NCBI GenBank assembly: GCA_018004645.1
Contig: JAGNBV010000023.1
Span: 1 to 33,482, forward strand
Length of the DNA: 33,482 nucleotides
Direction of reading: 5' to 3'
Origin: Bacteroidales bacterium
Lineage (GTDB): Bacteria; Bacteroidota; Bacteroidia; Bacteroidales; CAIWKO01
Shown: positions 14,262-22,847 of the stretch, in pieces
Layout of the letters: the number at the start of each line of letters is the position of its first letter
Position numbering within the stretch: position 1 is the first letter of the stretch
Program-made: the position numbers and the translations under genes
Notes under the pieces: generated by a model
What the model was told of the DNA's origin: nothing
Seen by the model: only the letters and a program-made list of their open reading frames with translations
Database searches by the model: none

Positions 14262-17051
14262 ATGAAAAAAAACGATGTGCTTCTTATAATATCTGTTGCG
14301 TTATACAGTTGGTTGTTTTATCACCAGTTGCCGGGCATCAATATGTTGTTGTTTTCGGTGACGCTTATTGTCATGCTGCTCATCAGAAATAAGACGCTGA
14401 TAAAAGACACGGCCTGGTATGTAGCGGCCAGCGGATCAATAGTTTCCGCTGTGTGTGTGATGCTTTACGGAACCTGGCTGGCTTTCGCCGCCAATGTGGT
14501 CTCGCTGAGCATTGTTTCTGCCCTGAGTATCAGCCGAGGCTCATCGGTGATCATGGCTGGCATCTATGCAGTTTATTCTTACTTATCGTCCATAGGATTT
14601 ATGATTGTTGATTTTATCGAAAGAAGAATGCAGAAAAATAATCCGAAAGGCAATAAATTCTGGATCAAACTACTACTGGGTATCGGTATTTTCATTGTAA
14701 TCATTGTGTTCTTTATCCTTTACCGGCAGTCAAATCCATTGTTCAAAGACCTGACTGACAAAATTAATCTCGATTTTATTTCGTGGCCGTGGGTACGGTT
14801 TACGTTCCTTGGATTCCTTATTTTATACGGATTTTTTTACAGCAGGAACTTTCCGGGCGTTTACCGCTGGGATGTTAACATTCCGATGAACCTGAACGCT
14901 GTTCATTACCTGGAAAAGGGCAGCATACTTTTTGGAAAGAAAATCAATGAACATGGCGAACGCCGTTCAGGAGTGATACTTTTGGCGCTGCTGAACGTGA
15001 TGCTGCTGGTTGTCAATGCGCTTGACATTATTTACCTGTGGATTACCAAAAAGATACCCGACGGGATGACACTCTCGGAATACCTCCACCAGGGGACTAC
15101 AACACTGATTATTTCAATTGTTTTTGCTATCCTGATCATACTGTTTTATTTCCGTGGATACATCAATTTTTCCGAAAAAAACAAAACCATCAAATGGCTG
15201 GCTTTTGCATGGCTGCTGCAAAATGTTTTTATGCTGGTATCAACCGGATATCGCAATTTGTTGTACGTCGGAGAGTATAACCTTACTTATAAACGTCTTG
15301 GTATCTTCATATGGCTCGTGCTCACCCTTATTGGCTTGCTAACCACTCTTTATAAGTTGTATGGGAAGAAAACCAATCTGTATTTGTTTAAGGCCAACGG
15401 ATGGGCATTTTATCTGTTCTTTGTGCTGTTTGCCTGTTTTAACTGGGATGCGGTAATTACTAAGTTTAATATTCAGAATTCAAAAAACATTGATAAAAAC
15501 TACCTGGTGGAGTTAAGCTCCCCTGCCAATATTCCCGACCTGTTACAATTGCCCGCCGACGAAAGAGATTTTATCTGCGATGAGACTTTCGATAATGGAT
15601 CTTATTATGAAGATTCGTATTCAAAAAGGTCATATTATGATAAACTGTTTTACCGAGGTAACTATACGGCAAAATTGCATAAACGCTTGTTTGATTTTCT
15701 GGACAACCGCAGCAACGTGGGCTGGCAGTCTTGGAACCTGGGCGCCGTTAAAACCGAAAAAGAAATTTACTCCTTATTCGAACAGGGGAAAATAACCAAA
15801 TTATTGTTGAGCGAACAAAACATCAGCAGCATAAAAGCCCTCGAAAAACTTAAAAACATTGAATTTCTCGACATTTCCGGCAACCAGGTAAAAGACTACG
15901 GGGCGCTTGCTGATTTCGACAAGCTCTACTACCTCGATGCTTCGTCAAACAGTATCTATAGACTTGACAGCCTGCCTGATTTACCAAAATTGAACACACT
16001 AAACCTTTCGAACAATTACATTTCGGATTTTACAGCATTGCAAAAATTTACCGGGCTTGAGAACCTTAATATTTCTGGCAACTCCGAACGTATCGACCTC
16101 CTGCCCGTATCGCAAATCCGCACACTGCACACCCTCAATATTTCACAAAACGAAATAAAAAATATTAAATCGATAGCAGCATTAAAAAGCCTGAAAACTC
16201 TTTATATCGGCGGCCTGAAAAATGAGAGTGCACTGAAAAATCTACCTGTATTGCCACAATTGGAAGAAATAGACCTTTCCAATAATAGTTTTAAATTTGA
16301 GGATATCGACCTTTATGACAAGTTTAAAGAGTTTAAGAGTCTAAAAACCATAAACTTGTCGGGCAACAACCTCAGCAACCTCTACCTGCTTACCTCGGCC
16401 AAAAACAAGGTCATCAACTTTTTCTTTACCTGGGAGACAGAGCAGGATGTCCAACCTGTGTTTTCTAATCTGGAGCGCCTGGTTGTGCAATCAAACAACA
16501 TCAATAACCCCGAGCCATTAAAATATTACCCGGGCCTTAAAAGTCTTGACATTTCCAATAACACACTTTCGTCCATCAACACCTTGGCAATCATGAACGG
16601 CTTAGAATCGCTAAATCTGAGCAATACCGGCATTACAAATTTCGACACTTTAAAAAACCTTGTCAAGCTTCGCGAACTGAATATTTCCTCAAATTATATC
16701 AGCGATTTAAGTTCTGTATCCTTCGCCAATCTCCAACAGTTGAATGCCTCGAACAACCAGATAAAATCGCTGGAACCGTTAAAAAAGCTCAAGGCTATCA
16801 GGGAACTCCGCATTTCGGGCAACCAGATTGAAGACCTCACACCTTTGGCACAACTCCCGCATCTTGAAATCCTTGATATTTCAAGCAACCCCATTAATGA
16901 TTTTTCAGTGCTGTATAGCATGAAGCACCTCAAAGAACTCAGGATAACCGGCGTTTCGCTCGACGTTTACAATGAACTCAGAACCCAACTCCCCGGCACC
17001 AAAATCATAGCGCGACAGATTTACAAACAAAGTTCCTCTTCAAGAATGTAA
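14262..17051 (+). CDS. DUF4173-like membrane protein fused to C-terminal leucine-rich repeats
   Basis: 929 residues. Residues 1 to about 395 hold about ten to twelve membrane segments with the DUF4173 look (FFYSRNFPGVYRWD near 191-204, YNLTYKRLGIFIWL near 339-352, FVLFACFNWDAVI near 387-399). A linker of about 110 residues follows, with a Tyr/Ser/Asp-rich patch. From about 510 to 915 there are roughly 18 leucine-rich repeats of 20-23 residues, of the type LEFLDISGNQVKDYGALADF and LNTLNLSNNYISDFTALQ. These are close to the internalin/SDS22 class, which binds proteins. Which side of the membrane carries the LRR domain is not certain. No signal peptide apart from the first membrane segment. Third gene of the operon; the only large one and probably its effector. 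Confidence 0.85.
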   Translation: MKKNDVLLIISVALYSWLFYHQLPGINMLLFSVTLIVMLLIRNKTLIKDTAWYVAASGSIVSAVCVMLYGTWLAFAANVVSLSIVSALSISRGSSVIMAGIYAVYSYLSSIGFMIVDFIERRMQKNNPKGNKFWIKLLLGIGIFIVIIVFFILYRQSNPLFKDLTDKINLDFISWPWVRFTFLGFLILYGFFYSRNFPGVYRWDVNIPMNLNAVHYLEKGSILFGKKINEHGERRSGVILLALLNVMLLVVNALDIIYLWITKKIPDGMTLSEYLHQGTTTLIISIVFAILIILFYFRGYINFSEKNKTIKWLAFAWLLQNVFMLVSTGYRNLLYVGEYNLTYKRLGIFIWLVLTLIGLLTTLYKLYGKKTNLYLFKANGWAFYLFFVLFACFNWDAVITKFNIQNSKNIDKNYLVELSSPANIPDLLQLPADERDFICDETFDNGSYYEDSYSKRSYYDKLFYRGNYTAKLHKRLFDFLDNRSNVGWQSWNLGAVKTEKEIYSLFEQGKITKLLLSEQNISSIKALEKLKNIEFLDISGNQVKDYGALADFDKLYYLDASSNSIYRLDSLPDLPKLNTLNLSNNYISDFTALQKFTGLENLNISGNSERIDLLPVSQIRTLHTLNISQNEIKNIKSIAALKSLKTLYIGGLKNESALKNLPVLPQLEEIDLSNNSFKFEDIDLYDKFKEFKSLKTINLSGNNLSNLYLLTSAKNKVINFFFTWETEQDVQPVFSNLERLVVQSNNINNPEPLKYYPGLKSLDISNNTLSSINTLAIMNGLESLNLSNTGITNFDTLKNLVKLRELNISSNYISDLSSVSFANLQQLNASNNQIKSLEPLKKLKAIRELRISGNQIEDLTPLAQLPHLEILDISSNPINDFSVLYSMKHLKELRITGVSLDVYNELRTQLPGTKIIARQIYKQSSSSRM

Positions 17052-17063
17052 AAAAACAAAGCC

Positions 17064-17507
17064 ATGAAAATCAATTTATTTAAAGTATTGCTTTTCACTT
17101 TCTTGGTGTCAAGCATCATAACAACGGCAGCGTATTTTTTACTGCTGATACTCTTTAACGACAGCCTGACGGTTTTGCTGAAAAACGCGGAAAATTTTTT
17201 TCTGATTTCTTTTGCCGAGATAAGCGGCATCTTAATTTTCAGTATTCTTTTTATGGTATCCTATTTTTTACCCTTGTATCATAGTAAGAAAAACCAGATA
17301 ATGCAGAAAACATCCACTGAGTTGTTCTGGAATTTCATGCCGCTGGTATGCCTTATTGCAAGTCTGTTTGCTTTTTTCATACTGTTGATAAGCAACCCTT
17401 CCAACGGTATAGAGGGCGAGGGATGGATAAATATGTGGCTAATCTATATTCTGTCCTATTCGGGACTTATAGCTTTTGTTTACCGCATAAAAAAACCAAC
17501 CTCATGA
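17064..17507 (+). CDS. Small four-TM membrane protein, unknown function
   Basis: 147 residues with four hydrophobic segments (about 5-30, 45-71, 91-112 and 123-140) and a short basic loop (YHSKKNQIMQK) after the second. No conserved motif or named family was recognised. It begins 12 bp after the LRR gene and overlaps the next gene by four bases (ATGA), so it belongs to the same transcript. Size and context suggest an accessory membrane subunit, which is a guess. Confidence 0.75.
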   Translation: MKINLFKVLLFTFLVSSIITTAAYFLLLILFNDSLTVLLKNAENFFLISFAEISGILIFSILFMVSYFLPLYHSKKNQIMQKTSTELFWNFMPLVCLIASLFAFFILLISNPSNGIEGEGWINMWLIYILSYSGLIAFVYRIKKPTS

Positions 17508-18226
17508 AAAGCAATACCATAAAAATCTTTTGGATATTACTTTTTTCCATCGCTATGGGTTACCTCGAAAGCGCCGTGGTGATTTATATCCGCGAACTAT
17601 ACTACCCTGAAGGTTTTGCTTTTCCGATGAAACTCATCAGCGAAAAAATCATGATCACCGAATTTTTCCGTGAAGCCGCTACTATGCTTATGCTGCTTGG
17701 AACAGCCATCATTGCCGGCCGTAACGCCATCGAACGGTTTGCTTATTTTATTATGTGTTTCGGGATATGGGATATCTTTTATTATGTGTTTTTATACCTG
17801 ATCCTTGGCTGGCCGCAAAGTCTCCTGACATGGGATGTGTTGTTTTTTATCCCTCTAACATGGATAGGCCCTGTGTTGGCGCCTGTTATCAATTCTGCTA
17901 CCATGATATTTTTGGCTGCCGTGATATTATTTTTTAAACACCAAAACGGCGCTGTAAAAACAGGAATGCTGGTTTGGACGCTGTTGATAGTGGGTTCTTT
18001 AGTAGTTATAGTTTCCTATACGATGGATTATGCGGGCTTTATGTCACAAAGGTTTTCAATCATTCAGCAAATGGGATGGGGAAATACCGAAGGCCTTATG
18101 GAATATGCCCTAAGCTACATTCCGCGCACATTTAACTGGTGGGTGTTTTTTGTTGGCCTTGCCATGCATATCACAGCTATCCTGTTTATCATGACAAAAA
18201 ACATGAAAAACACCGCAGGAAAATAA
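17504..18226 (+). CDS. Conserved integral membrane protein, unknown function
   Basis: 240 residues from the ATG at 17504, which overlaps the previous stop; longer upstream starts read through the preceding gene in another frame and are rejected. About six or seven membrane segments. The N-terminal sequence MGYLESAVVIYIRELYYPEG, followed by FFREAATMLMLLG and FAYFIMCFGIWDIFYYVFLY, has charged residues (Glu, Arg, Asp) inside or next to membrane helices, as in conserved transporter- or enzyme-like families, but I cannot name a function. Last gene of the operon, followed at once by a terminator-like hairpin. Confidence 0.8.
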   Translation: MKSNTIKIFWILLFSIAMGYLESAVVIYIRELYYPEGFAFPMKLISEKIMITEFFREAATMLMLLGTAIIAGRNAIERFAYFIMCFGIWDIFYYVFLYLILGWPQSLLTWDVLFFIPLTWIGPVLAPVINSATMIFLAAVILFFKHQNGAVKTGMLVWTLLIVGSLVVIVSYTMDYAGFMSQRFSIIQQMGWGNTEGLMEYALSYIPRTFNWWVFFVGLAMHITAILFIMTKNMKNTAGK

Positions 18227-18257
18227 CCTTCAGCGTAGATGCTGGTAAAGGATTTTT
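18227..18257 (+). terminator. Possible intrinsic terminator of the LRR operon
   Basis: CCTTCAGC and GCTGgtaAAGG pair around a 6-base loop (18227-18251, with a 3-base bulge), followed by a run of five T (18253-18257). It starts right after the stop of the last operon gene. The stem is short and bulged, so strength is doubtful. A second hairpin (18267-18285, CATCC/GGATG core) without a T-run follows. Confidence 0.4.
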
Positions 18258-18354
18258 GGTGAGCGTTCGCATCCGCAGGATGTGACGGTTATGTATAACT
18301 CCACGGTTGATGGCGGCAATCTTCGTCTATAACATTTGCATGGTGTTGAGTATA

Positions 18355-18477
18355 GGACACCTCTAGAAACTTCAATTTTCTTTGTTTATGTTCGTTCGAT
18401 AAATACTCCTATACGCTCAGTATACTACGTTTTTCAGAACTTCTATCGCTCGAACTTTTTTATTTCTAGAGTTGCCC
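18355..18477. mobile_element. Second MITE-like element, about 123 bp
   Basis: GGACACCTCTAGAAA at 18355-18369 matches the reverse complement of 18463-18477 at 13 of 15 positions. Inside are further inverted pairs (GTTCGTTCGATA with TATCGCTCGAAC). There is no convincing gene inside, and no target duplication could be recognised. It may be a small non-autonomous element or an eroded IS remnant. Its ends differ from those of 13045-13187, so it would depend on a different transposase. Confidence 0.45.
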
Positions 18478-18508
18478 GGTCAATGATATTAAGAGCTGAC
18501 TTTAGTAA

Positions 18509-18988
18509 TTATTTACTATCGTAAAGATTTATCAACTTTTCTCCAACTGGTATGGCTGACTTTTCAACCTGTTTGAAATCCTCAGAAGTCTTGTCTGCCT
18601 CTTTATCATTTTTATACCAGGCTATTAATGTGTTATCATTAAAGTAGGTTTTTTCAAAAGAATTGTCACGATTTTTAATTTCAATATAAATTAATTGATT
18701 ATTGTAAAAATAATAATCTGCCGATTTCAAGGGCCCATATAAATCAACGTATTGGACCAATAATAATTCTTTGCCATTTTTATAAGCGGTTTCAGTAAGA
18801 TTATGATTGGTGTTAGTCGCGTCCAAAATGCTGTCGGTTTCGCTTTTAATTTTATGATAATTGTTCAGATTGCTTTTAATGTCAAAAACAATTTTATCAA
18901 TTTTAGAAATAGTTTGTTTTTCAGTTTGAGCAAAAATTCCCTGAATTAATGCTAAGCTGATAAAAATGACAGTTACTATGTTTTTCAT
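18509..18988 (-). CDS. Small exported protein, unknown function
   Basis: 159 residues from the ATG at 18988. Signal peptide MKNIVTVIFISLALIQGIFA, likely cut before Gln21. The mature part is charged and rich in Lys, Asp and Asn with no recognised domain; the central region (VDLYGPLKSADYYFYNNQLIYIEIK) looks like antiparallel strands. Upstream, AGAGGA lies 10 bases before the ATG, one of the few clear Shine-Dalgarno-like sites in the window, and this favours the ATG over the in-frame TTG three codons earlier. The region is more AT-rich than its neighbours. Bordered by the MITE-like element downstream. Confidence 0.7.
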   Translation of the reverse strand: MKNIVTVIFISLALIQGIFAQTEKQTISKIDKIVFDIKSNLNNYHKIKSETDSILDATNTNHNLTETAYKNGKELLLVQYVDLYGPLKSADYYFYNNQLIYIEIKNRDNSFEKTYFNDNTLIAWYKNDKEADKTSEDFKQVEKSAIPVGEKLINLYDSK

Positions 18989-19039
18989 ATTTGTCAATTC
19001 CTCTTTTAAATTATTACAGCAACCCTCAGCGCGGAAAAG

Positions 19040-19444
19040 CTATTCCTTACAATAAAAGTCTTTTAGCTGATTGACGAAATACCAGTGATTAGCGATAACA
19101 TAATATAATGTCCCGTTTATTTCCAGCACAGGATATTTCATTCCCCAGCCTATACCGGTTGTTTTGACGGCTTCGGCAAATTTTTTCTCTAAAATCCGGT
19201 TTACCGAATCATTATTAATTATTACCGGAGTATAAGGAATTACTGCGTCGTCAAGCACACTGGTAACCGATTCACAGCGTCCGCAATCAGGTTTAATATA
19301 AACAGTGATTGATTTTATACCATCCGGAAAATTTATGGTGTCAAAATATTGATAACGGCTGCGGTCTTCGGCCGGATCCTGCGAAAAAAGAGGAACAGCT
19401 AACACACAAAACCAAATGAGAACAAAAATTTTTTTCATAATCAT
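19040..19444 (-). CDS. Exported glutaredoxin/thioredoxin-like protein with CxxC
   Basis: 134 residues (132 if translation starts at the second ATG, 19438). Signal peptide KKIFVLIWFCVLAVPLFSQ. The body follows the glutaredoxin plan: strand ITVYIKPDCGRCESVTSVLD with the redox pair CGRC at about residues 54-57, strand YTPVIINND, helix NRILEKKFAEAVK, then YPVLEINGTLYY with the proline usually found facing the CxxC. It is therefore probably a periplasmic thiol-disulfide protein acting on exported proteins; reductant and partners are unknown. Divergent from the CotH-like T9SS gene, in the same direction as the small exported protein 51 bp downstream. Confidence 0.8.
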   Translation of the reverse strand: MIMKKIFVLIWFCVLAVPLFSQDPAEDRSRYQYFDTINFPDGIKSITVYIKPDCGRCESVTSVLDDAVIPYTPVIINNDSVNRILEKKFAEAVKTTGIGWGMKYPVLEINGTLYYVIANHWYFVNQLKDFYCKE

Positions 19445-19627
19445 ACAAAATTAACTGAAAAATCATCAGAAAAATGTTTTCCGAAAAGGTTCTTTCAATT
19501 TTTATACCATAATCGGTCTGATGGCGGGCAGATATCCCTTGAAAAACTAAAAAAAGAAGAAAGAGATTTCCTCGGTTTTGCATTATCTGAAACATTATGT
19601 ATAAATACAAATCTCCGGAAAAATTTG

Positions 19628-19659
19628 TTTGCAAAAACCCTTTAAAATGCGTATATTCG
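19628..19659 (+). promoter_or_regulatory. Bacteroidota-type promoter for the CotH-PorP unit
   Basis: TTTG at 19628-19631 and TATATTCG at 19652-19659 (7 of 8 to TAnnTTTG with free n positions) are separated by exactly 20 bp. The start of transcription would be near 19666, 20 nt before the ATG at 19686. This supports that ATG over in-frame upstream starts. Confidence 0.6.
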
Positions 19660-19685
19660 TAATAGTTTTTCCAAACTGCCTGAGA

Positions 19686-22600
19686 ATGAAAAAATTTTTT
19701 CTTTTTTTCTTAATAATTCTGTCAACAAATTACTTTCTCAAAGGCCAGGTTGTCATCAATGAATATTCCTGCTCTAACGTCAGTTCGTTCATGGATAATT
19801 TTGGTGAATATGAAGACTGGTTAGAGATATATAACCCTATGGCTATTACCGTAAGTTTGGATGGCTGGTATCTGAGCGATAAAAAAACCAACCCCACCAA
19901 ATGGCGGATAACCTCTGCCACCATACCCTCGCATGGTTTTCTGCGCATCTGGGCTTCGGGCAGGGATATAAAAACCGGCACCCTACATGCCAATTTTAAA
20001 CTTACGCAATGCCTGCCCGAAGCGATTGTCATTGCAGATGCTTCGGGAGACATTGTTGACTCGGTAACTTTAAAACCCACTCTGGAAGGACATTCAAGAG
20101 GAAGGACCACCAACGGGGCGGCCACCTGGGGTGTGTTTTTGACACCCACGCCCAACGCCGGCAACACCAACCCGTATGCCGAATATGCCACTCGTCCTGT
20201 GATGAGTGTTTCAGCCGGTTTTTATACGGCAGCCCAAAATGTCGCGATTACCTCGCCCGACCCCGGCGTAACTATACGGTACACGACAAATGGAAGCACG
20301 CCAACAGCGGCATCTGCGGCGTACACAAGCCCGGTCCCCATTACCGCCACCACAGTATTACGGGCCAAAGCTTTCAGCTCCTCACCTAATGTCCCCGCGA
20401 GTTTTGTGGAGAGCAACACTTATTTTATCAACAGCAGCCATACGGTGGAAGTGGTTTCCATATTCGGGGATGCCGTGATGGCTCTGATGAACGGCACCCA
20501 GAGCGAACCGTACACCGGGGTGGAATATTTCGACCACAACGGACAATTTGTTACCGAAAGTTATGGCAACACCAATAAACATGGCAACGATTCCTGGGCT
20601 TATTCGCAGCGGGGTATAGACTTTGTGAGCCACGACCAGTACGGCTATAATTATGCTTTGTTGGTACAGATATTCAATTCCAAGCCGCGCACCGAGTTCC
20701 AACACATCATTTTCAAAGCGGCCGCCAACGATAATTACCCGTTTTCCACAGCGGGCTCTGCTCACATACGCGACTCGTATGTACACACTCTTTCGCAAAA
20801 AGCCCATCTACACATGGATGAAAGAACCTGGGCGCCCTGCATTATGTATGTAAACGGCCAATACTGGGGCATGTACGATACCCGCGAAAAAGTGGATGAT
20901 AAGGATTTTATGGAATATTACCATGATACCAAAGAAGACTCACTCCAAATGCTGAAAACCTGGGGAAGCACCTGGAGCGAATACGGCGGGGCCCAAGCAC
21001 AGACGGACTGGGACAACCTCCGCAACTTTATAGTTACCAACAACATGGCCGATCCGGCCAACTATCATTATGTGGACAGTTTGTACAGCATAAAAAGCCT
21101 TGCCGATTACGTGATATTAAACTCGTTTGCCGTATGTTCCGATTGGTTGAACTGGAACACTATCTGGTGGCGCGGGCTTAATGTGGAAGCCGACAAAAAG
21201 AAATGGCGTTATTGCCTGTGGGACGAGGATGCCACGTTTAATCATTACATCAACTACACAGGCATACCCAACACCAATATCAATGCCGACCCATGCGACC
21301 CTAATTCGCTGAACAATCCCGGAGGACAGGGACATATTCCTGTGCTCAATGCCCTGCTGCAAAACCAGGATTTTTATCAGTACTACATCATGCGGTATTT
21401 CGACCTGCTGAACGGGCCGCTTACCTGCAACCGCATGACAACCCTGCTCGACAGCATGATCAATGTCATTCAGCCCGAAATGCAACAGCATATCAACCGA
21501 TGGGGAGGCACATACAGCGAGTGGTGGACAAATTATCAAACTTTGAGAACCTTTATACAGGACCGCTGCAATATGGTGGTACAACTGTTTGACAACTGCT
21601 GGCCTGTTACAGGCCCCTTTCGGCTGGTGGTGGATGTAGATCCGCCCGGAGCCGGCACCATAGAACTCAATTCGCTGACATTAACCAACTTTATCTGGTC
21701 GGGACAATACCCGGGCAATATGAATATCCTGATGAAAGCCATGCCATCTTCAAATTATTGTTTTGACCACTGGGAGATGCACCACCACACACCGGTACCC
21801 GGCATAAACGACACCGCGATTTCCTTTCTTTTTACCACGGGCGATACCGTGATAGCACATTTCTCGGGCAGCACTGCTCCTACTGCCGTTGCCACGCCAT
21901 CAACAATATGTGTCGGCGACTCTTCGGCGCTGCAGGTTAGTTCGGGAAGTTCGTTTTTATGGAGTCCCGCAACGGGCTTAAGTTGCACCACCTGTGCCAA
22001 CCCTATAGCCTCGCCGGACGTTACAACTACCTATACGGTAACCGTGTCCGGTGCTTGCGGAAGTGGCACCGCGTCGGTTACCGTTACCGTTGAGCAATAT
22101 GGTGTGTCGAACCCAACGGTATCCGCTACTTACACAACTTTGTGCCTCGGCGATACCACGCTGTTAAGTTGCAGCAACGCCAATACCTATTCCTGGAGTC
22201 CGGCCGGCAGTTTGAGCTGTACCGACTGTCCAAACCCTTTGGCAGTACCCACCAGTACAACCACTTATACCGTATCGGTAACCGGAGATTGCAGTTTTGG
22301 CTCGGCAAGCATTACCATCGCCATTGCACCGCCGCCGGTATTAACACATAGCGGCGATATTACCATTTGTCCCGGAAGCAGCACCCAATTGATTGCTTCG
22401 GGCGGAACAACTTATACCTGGTCGCCTGCCGACGGGCTGAGCTGCACTAATTGCGCCAATCCCCTGGCTTCACCGGATATGACAACCACTTATACAGTGC
22501 TTGCTGCTAACGGACCGGGAGCCGGTTGCCAGGATTCCGCAACCCTCACCGTATTGGTAACAGGTGTGTGTCCTGATTTGTATGTACCCACCGGTTTTTC

Positions 22601-22847
22601 CCCAAACGGCGATCATAATAACGATATCTATCTGATTTTTGGCGATTTGGAAGCTATGGAGCTGGTGATTTACGACCGGTGGGGACACGAAATTTTTAAA
22701 AGCAACGATCAGTCGGTGGGATGGGATGGTACCTTTCCATATAACGGCAAGGATGCGCCAACAGGGGTTTACGCATATAAGCTCACGGTAACAGACCGCA
22801 AGGGCGAGATAATAAAAAAGGCAGGAAACATAACACTGGTAAGATGA
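19686..22847 (+). CDS. CotH kinase-family protein with lamin-tail domain and T9SS type B sorting domain
   Basis: 1053 residues from the ATG at 19686. Signal peptide MKKFFLFFLIILSTNYFLKG. Order of domains: lamin-tail domain (about 21-140; VVINEYSCSN, DWLEIYNP, DGWYLSDKK); chitobiase C-terminal-like strand domain (about 155-235; GVTIRYTTNGSTPT); CotH domain (about 240-620) with YVNGQYWGMYDTREKVDD and the acidic motif WRYCLWDEDATFNHY; a short divider; three Ig-like repeats (about 735-950), each with WSPA followed by a paired Cys motif such as CTTCANP; and a C-terminal type B gliding-motility domain (VPTGFSPNGDHNNDIY ... GVYAYKLTV). CotH proteins are atypical kinases that phosphorylate proteins in spores. 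Here the target would be outside the cell, as T9SS type B cargo is secreted. Its stop overlaps the porP/sprF-like start (ATGA). Confidence 0.9.
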   Translation: MKKFFLFFLIILSTNYFLKGQVVINEYSCSNVSSFMDNFGEYEDWLEIYNPMAITVSLDGWYLSDKKTNPTKWRITSATIPSHGFLRIWASGRDIKTGTLHANFKLTQCLPEAIVIADASGDIVDSVTLKPTLEGHSRGRTTNGAATWGVFLTPTPNAGNTNPYAEYATRPVMSVSAGFYTAAQNVAITSPDPGVTIRYTTNGSTPTAASAAYTSPVPITATTVLRAKAFSSSPNVPASFVESNTYFINSSHTVEVVSIFGDAVMALMNGTQSEPYTGVEYFDHNGQFVTESYGNTNKHGNDSWAYSQRGIDFVSHDQYGYNYALLVQIFNSKPRTEFQHIIFKAAANDNYPFSTAGSAHIRDSYVHTLSQKAHLHMDERTWAPCIMYVNGQYWGMYDTREKVDDKDFMEYYHDTKEDSLQMLKTWGSTWSEYGGAQAQTDWDNLRNFIVTNNMADPANYHYVDSLYSIKSLADYVILNSFAVCSDWLNWNTIWWRGLNVEADKKKWRYCLWDEDATFNHYINYTGIPNTNINADPCDPNSLNNPGGQGHIPVLNALLQNQDFYQYYIMRYFDLLNGPLTCNRMTTLLDSMINVIQPEMQQHINRWGGTYSEWWTNYQTLRTFIQDRCNMVVQLFDNCWPVTGPFRLVVDVDPPGAGTIELNSLTLTNFIWSGQYPGNMNILMKAMPSSNYCFDHWEMHHHTPVPGINDTAISFLFTTGDTVIAHFSGSTAPTAVATPSTICVGDSSALQVSSGSSFLWSPATGLSCTTCANPIASPDVTTTYTVTVSGACGSGTASVTVTVEQYGVSNPTVSATYTTLCLGDTTLLSCSNANTYSWSPAGSLSCTDCPNPLAVPTSTTTYTVSVTGDCSFGSASITIAIAPPPVLTHSGDITICPGSSTQLIASGGTTYTWSPADGLSCTNCANPLASPDMTTTYTVLAANGPGAGCQDSATLTVLVTGVCPDLYVPTGFSPNGDHNNDIYLIFGDLEAMELVIYDRWGHEIFKSNDQSVGWDGTFPYNGKDAPTGVYAYKLTVTDRKGEIIKKAGNITLVR

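Noticed and set aside
17348..17503. 52-residue extension of the last operon gene
   Set aside because: It reads through the preceding membrane protein gene out of frame; the ATG at 17504 gives a normal membrane-helix start and ATGA coupling.
18336..18524. 62-aa plus-strand frame
   Set aside because: It spans the MITE-like element and the end of the opposite gene, with no start signal or similarity to a family.
19341..19634. 97-aa minus-strand frame upstream of the redox gene
   Set aside because: Overlaps the CxxC protein in another frame and crosses the promoter of the CotH-like gene.
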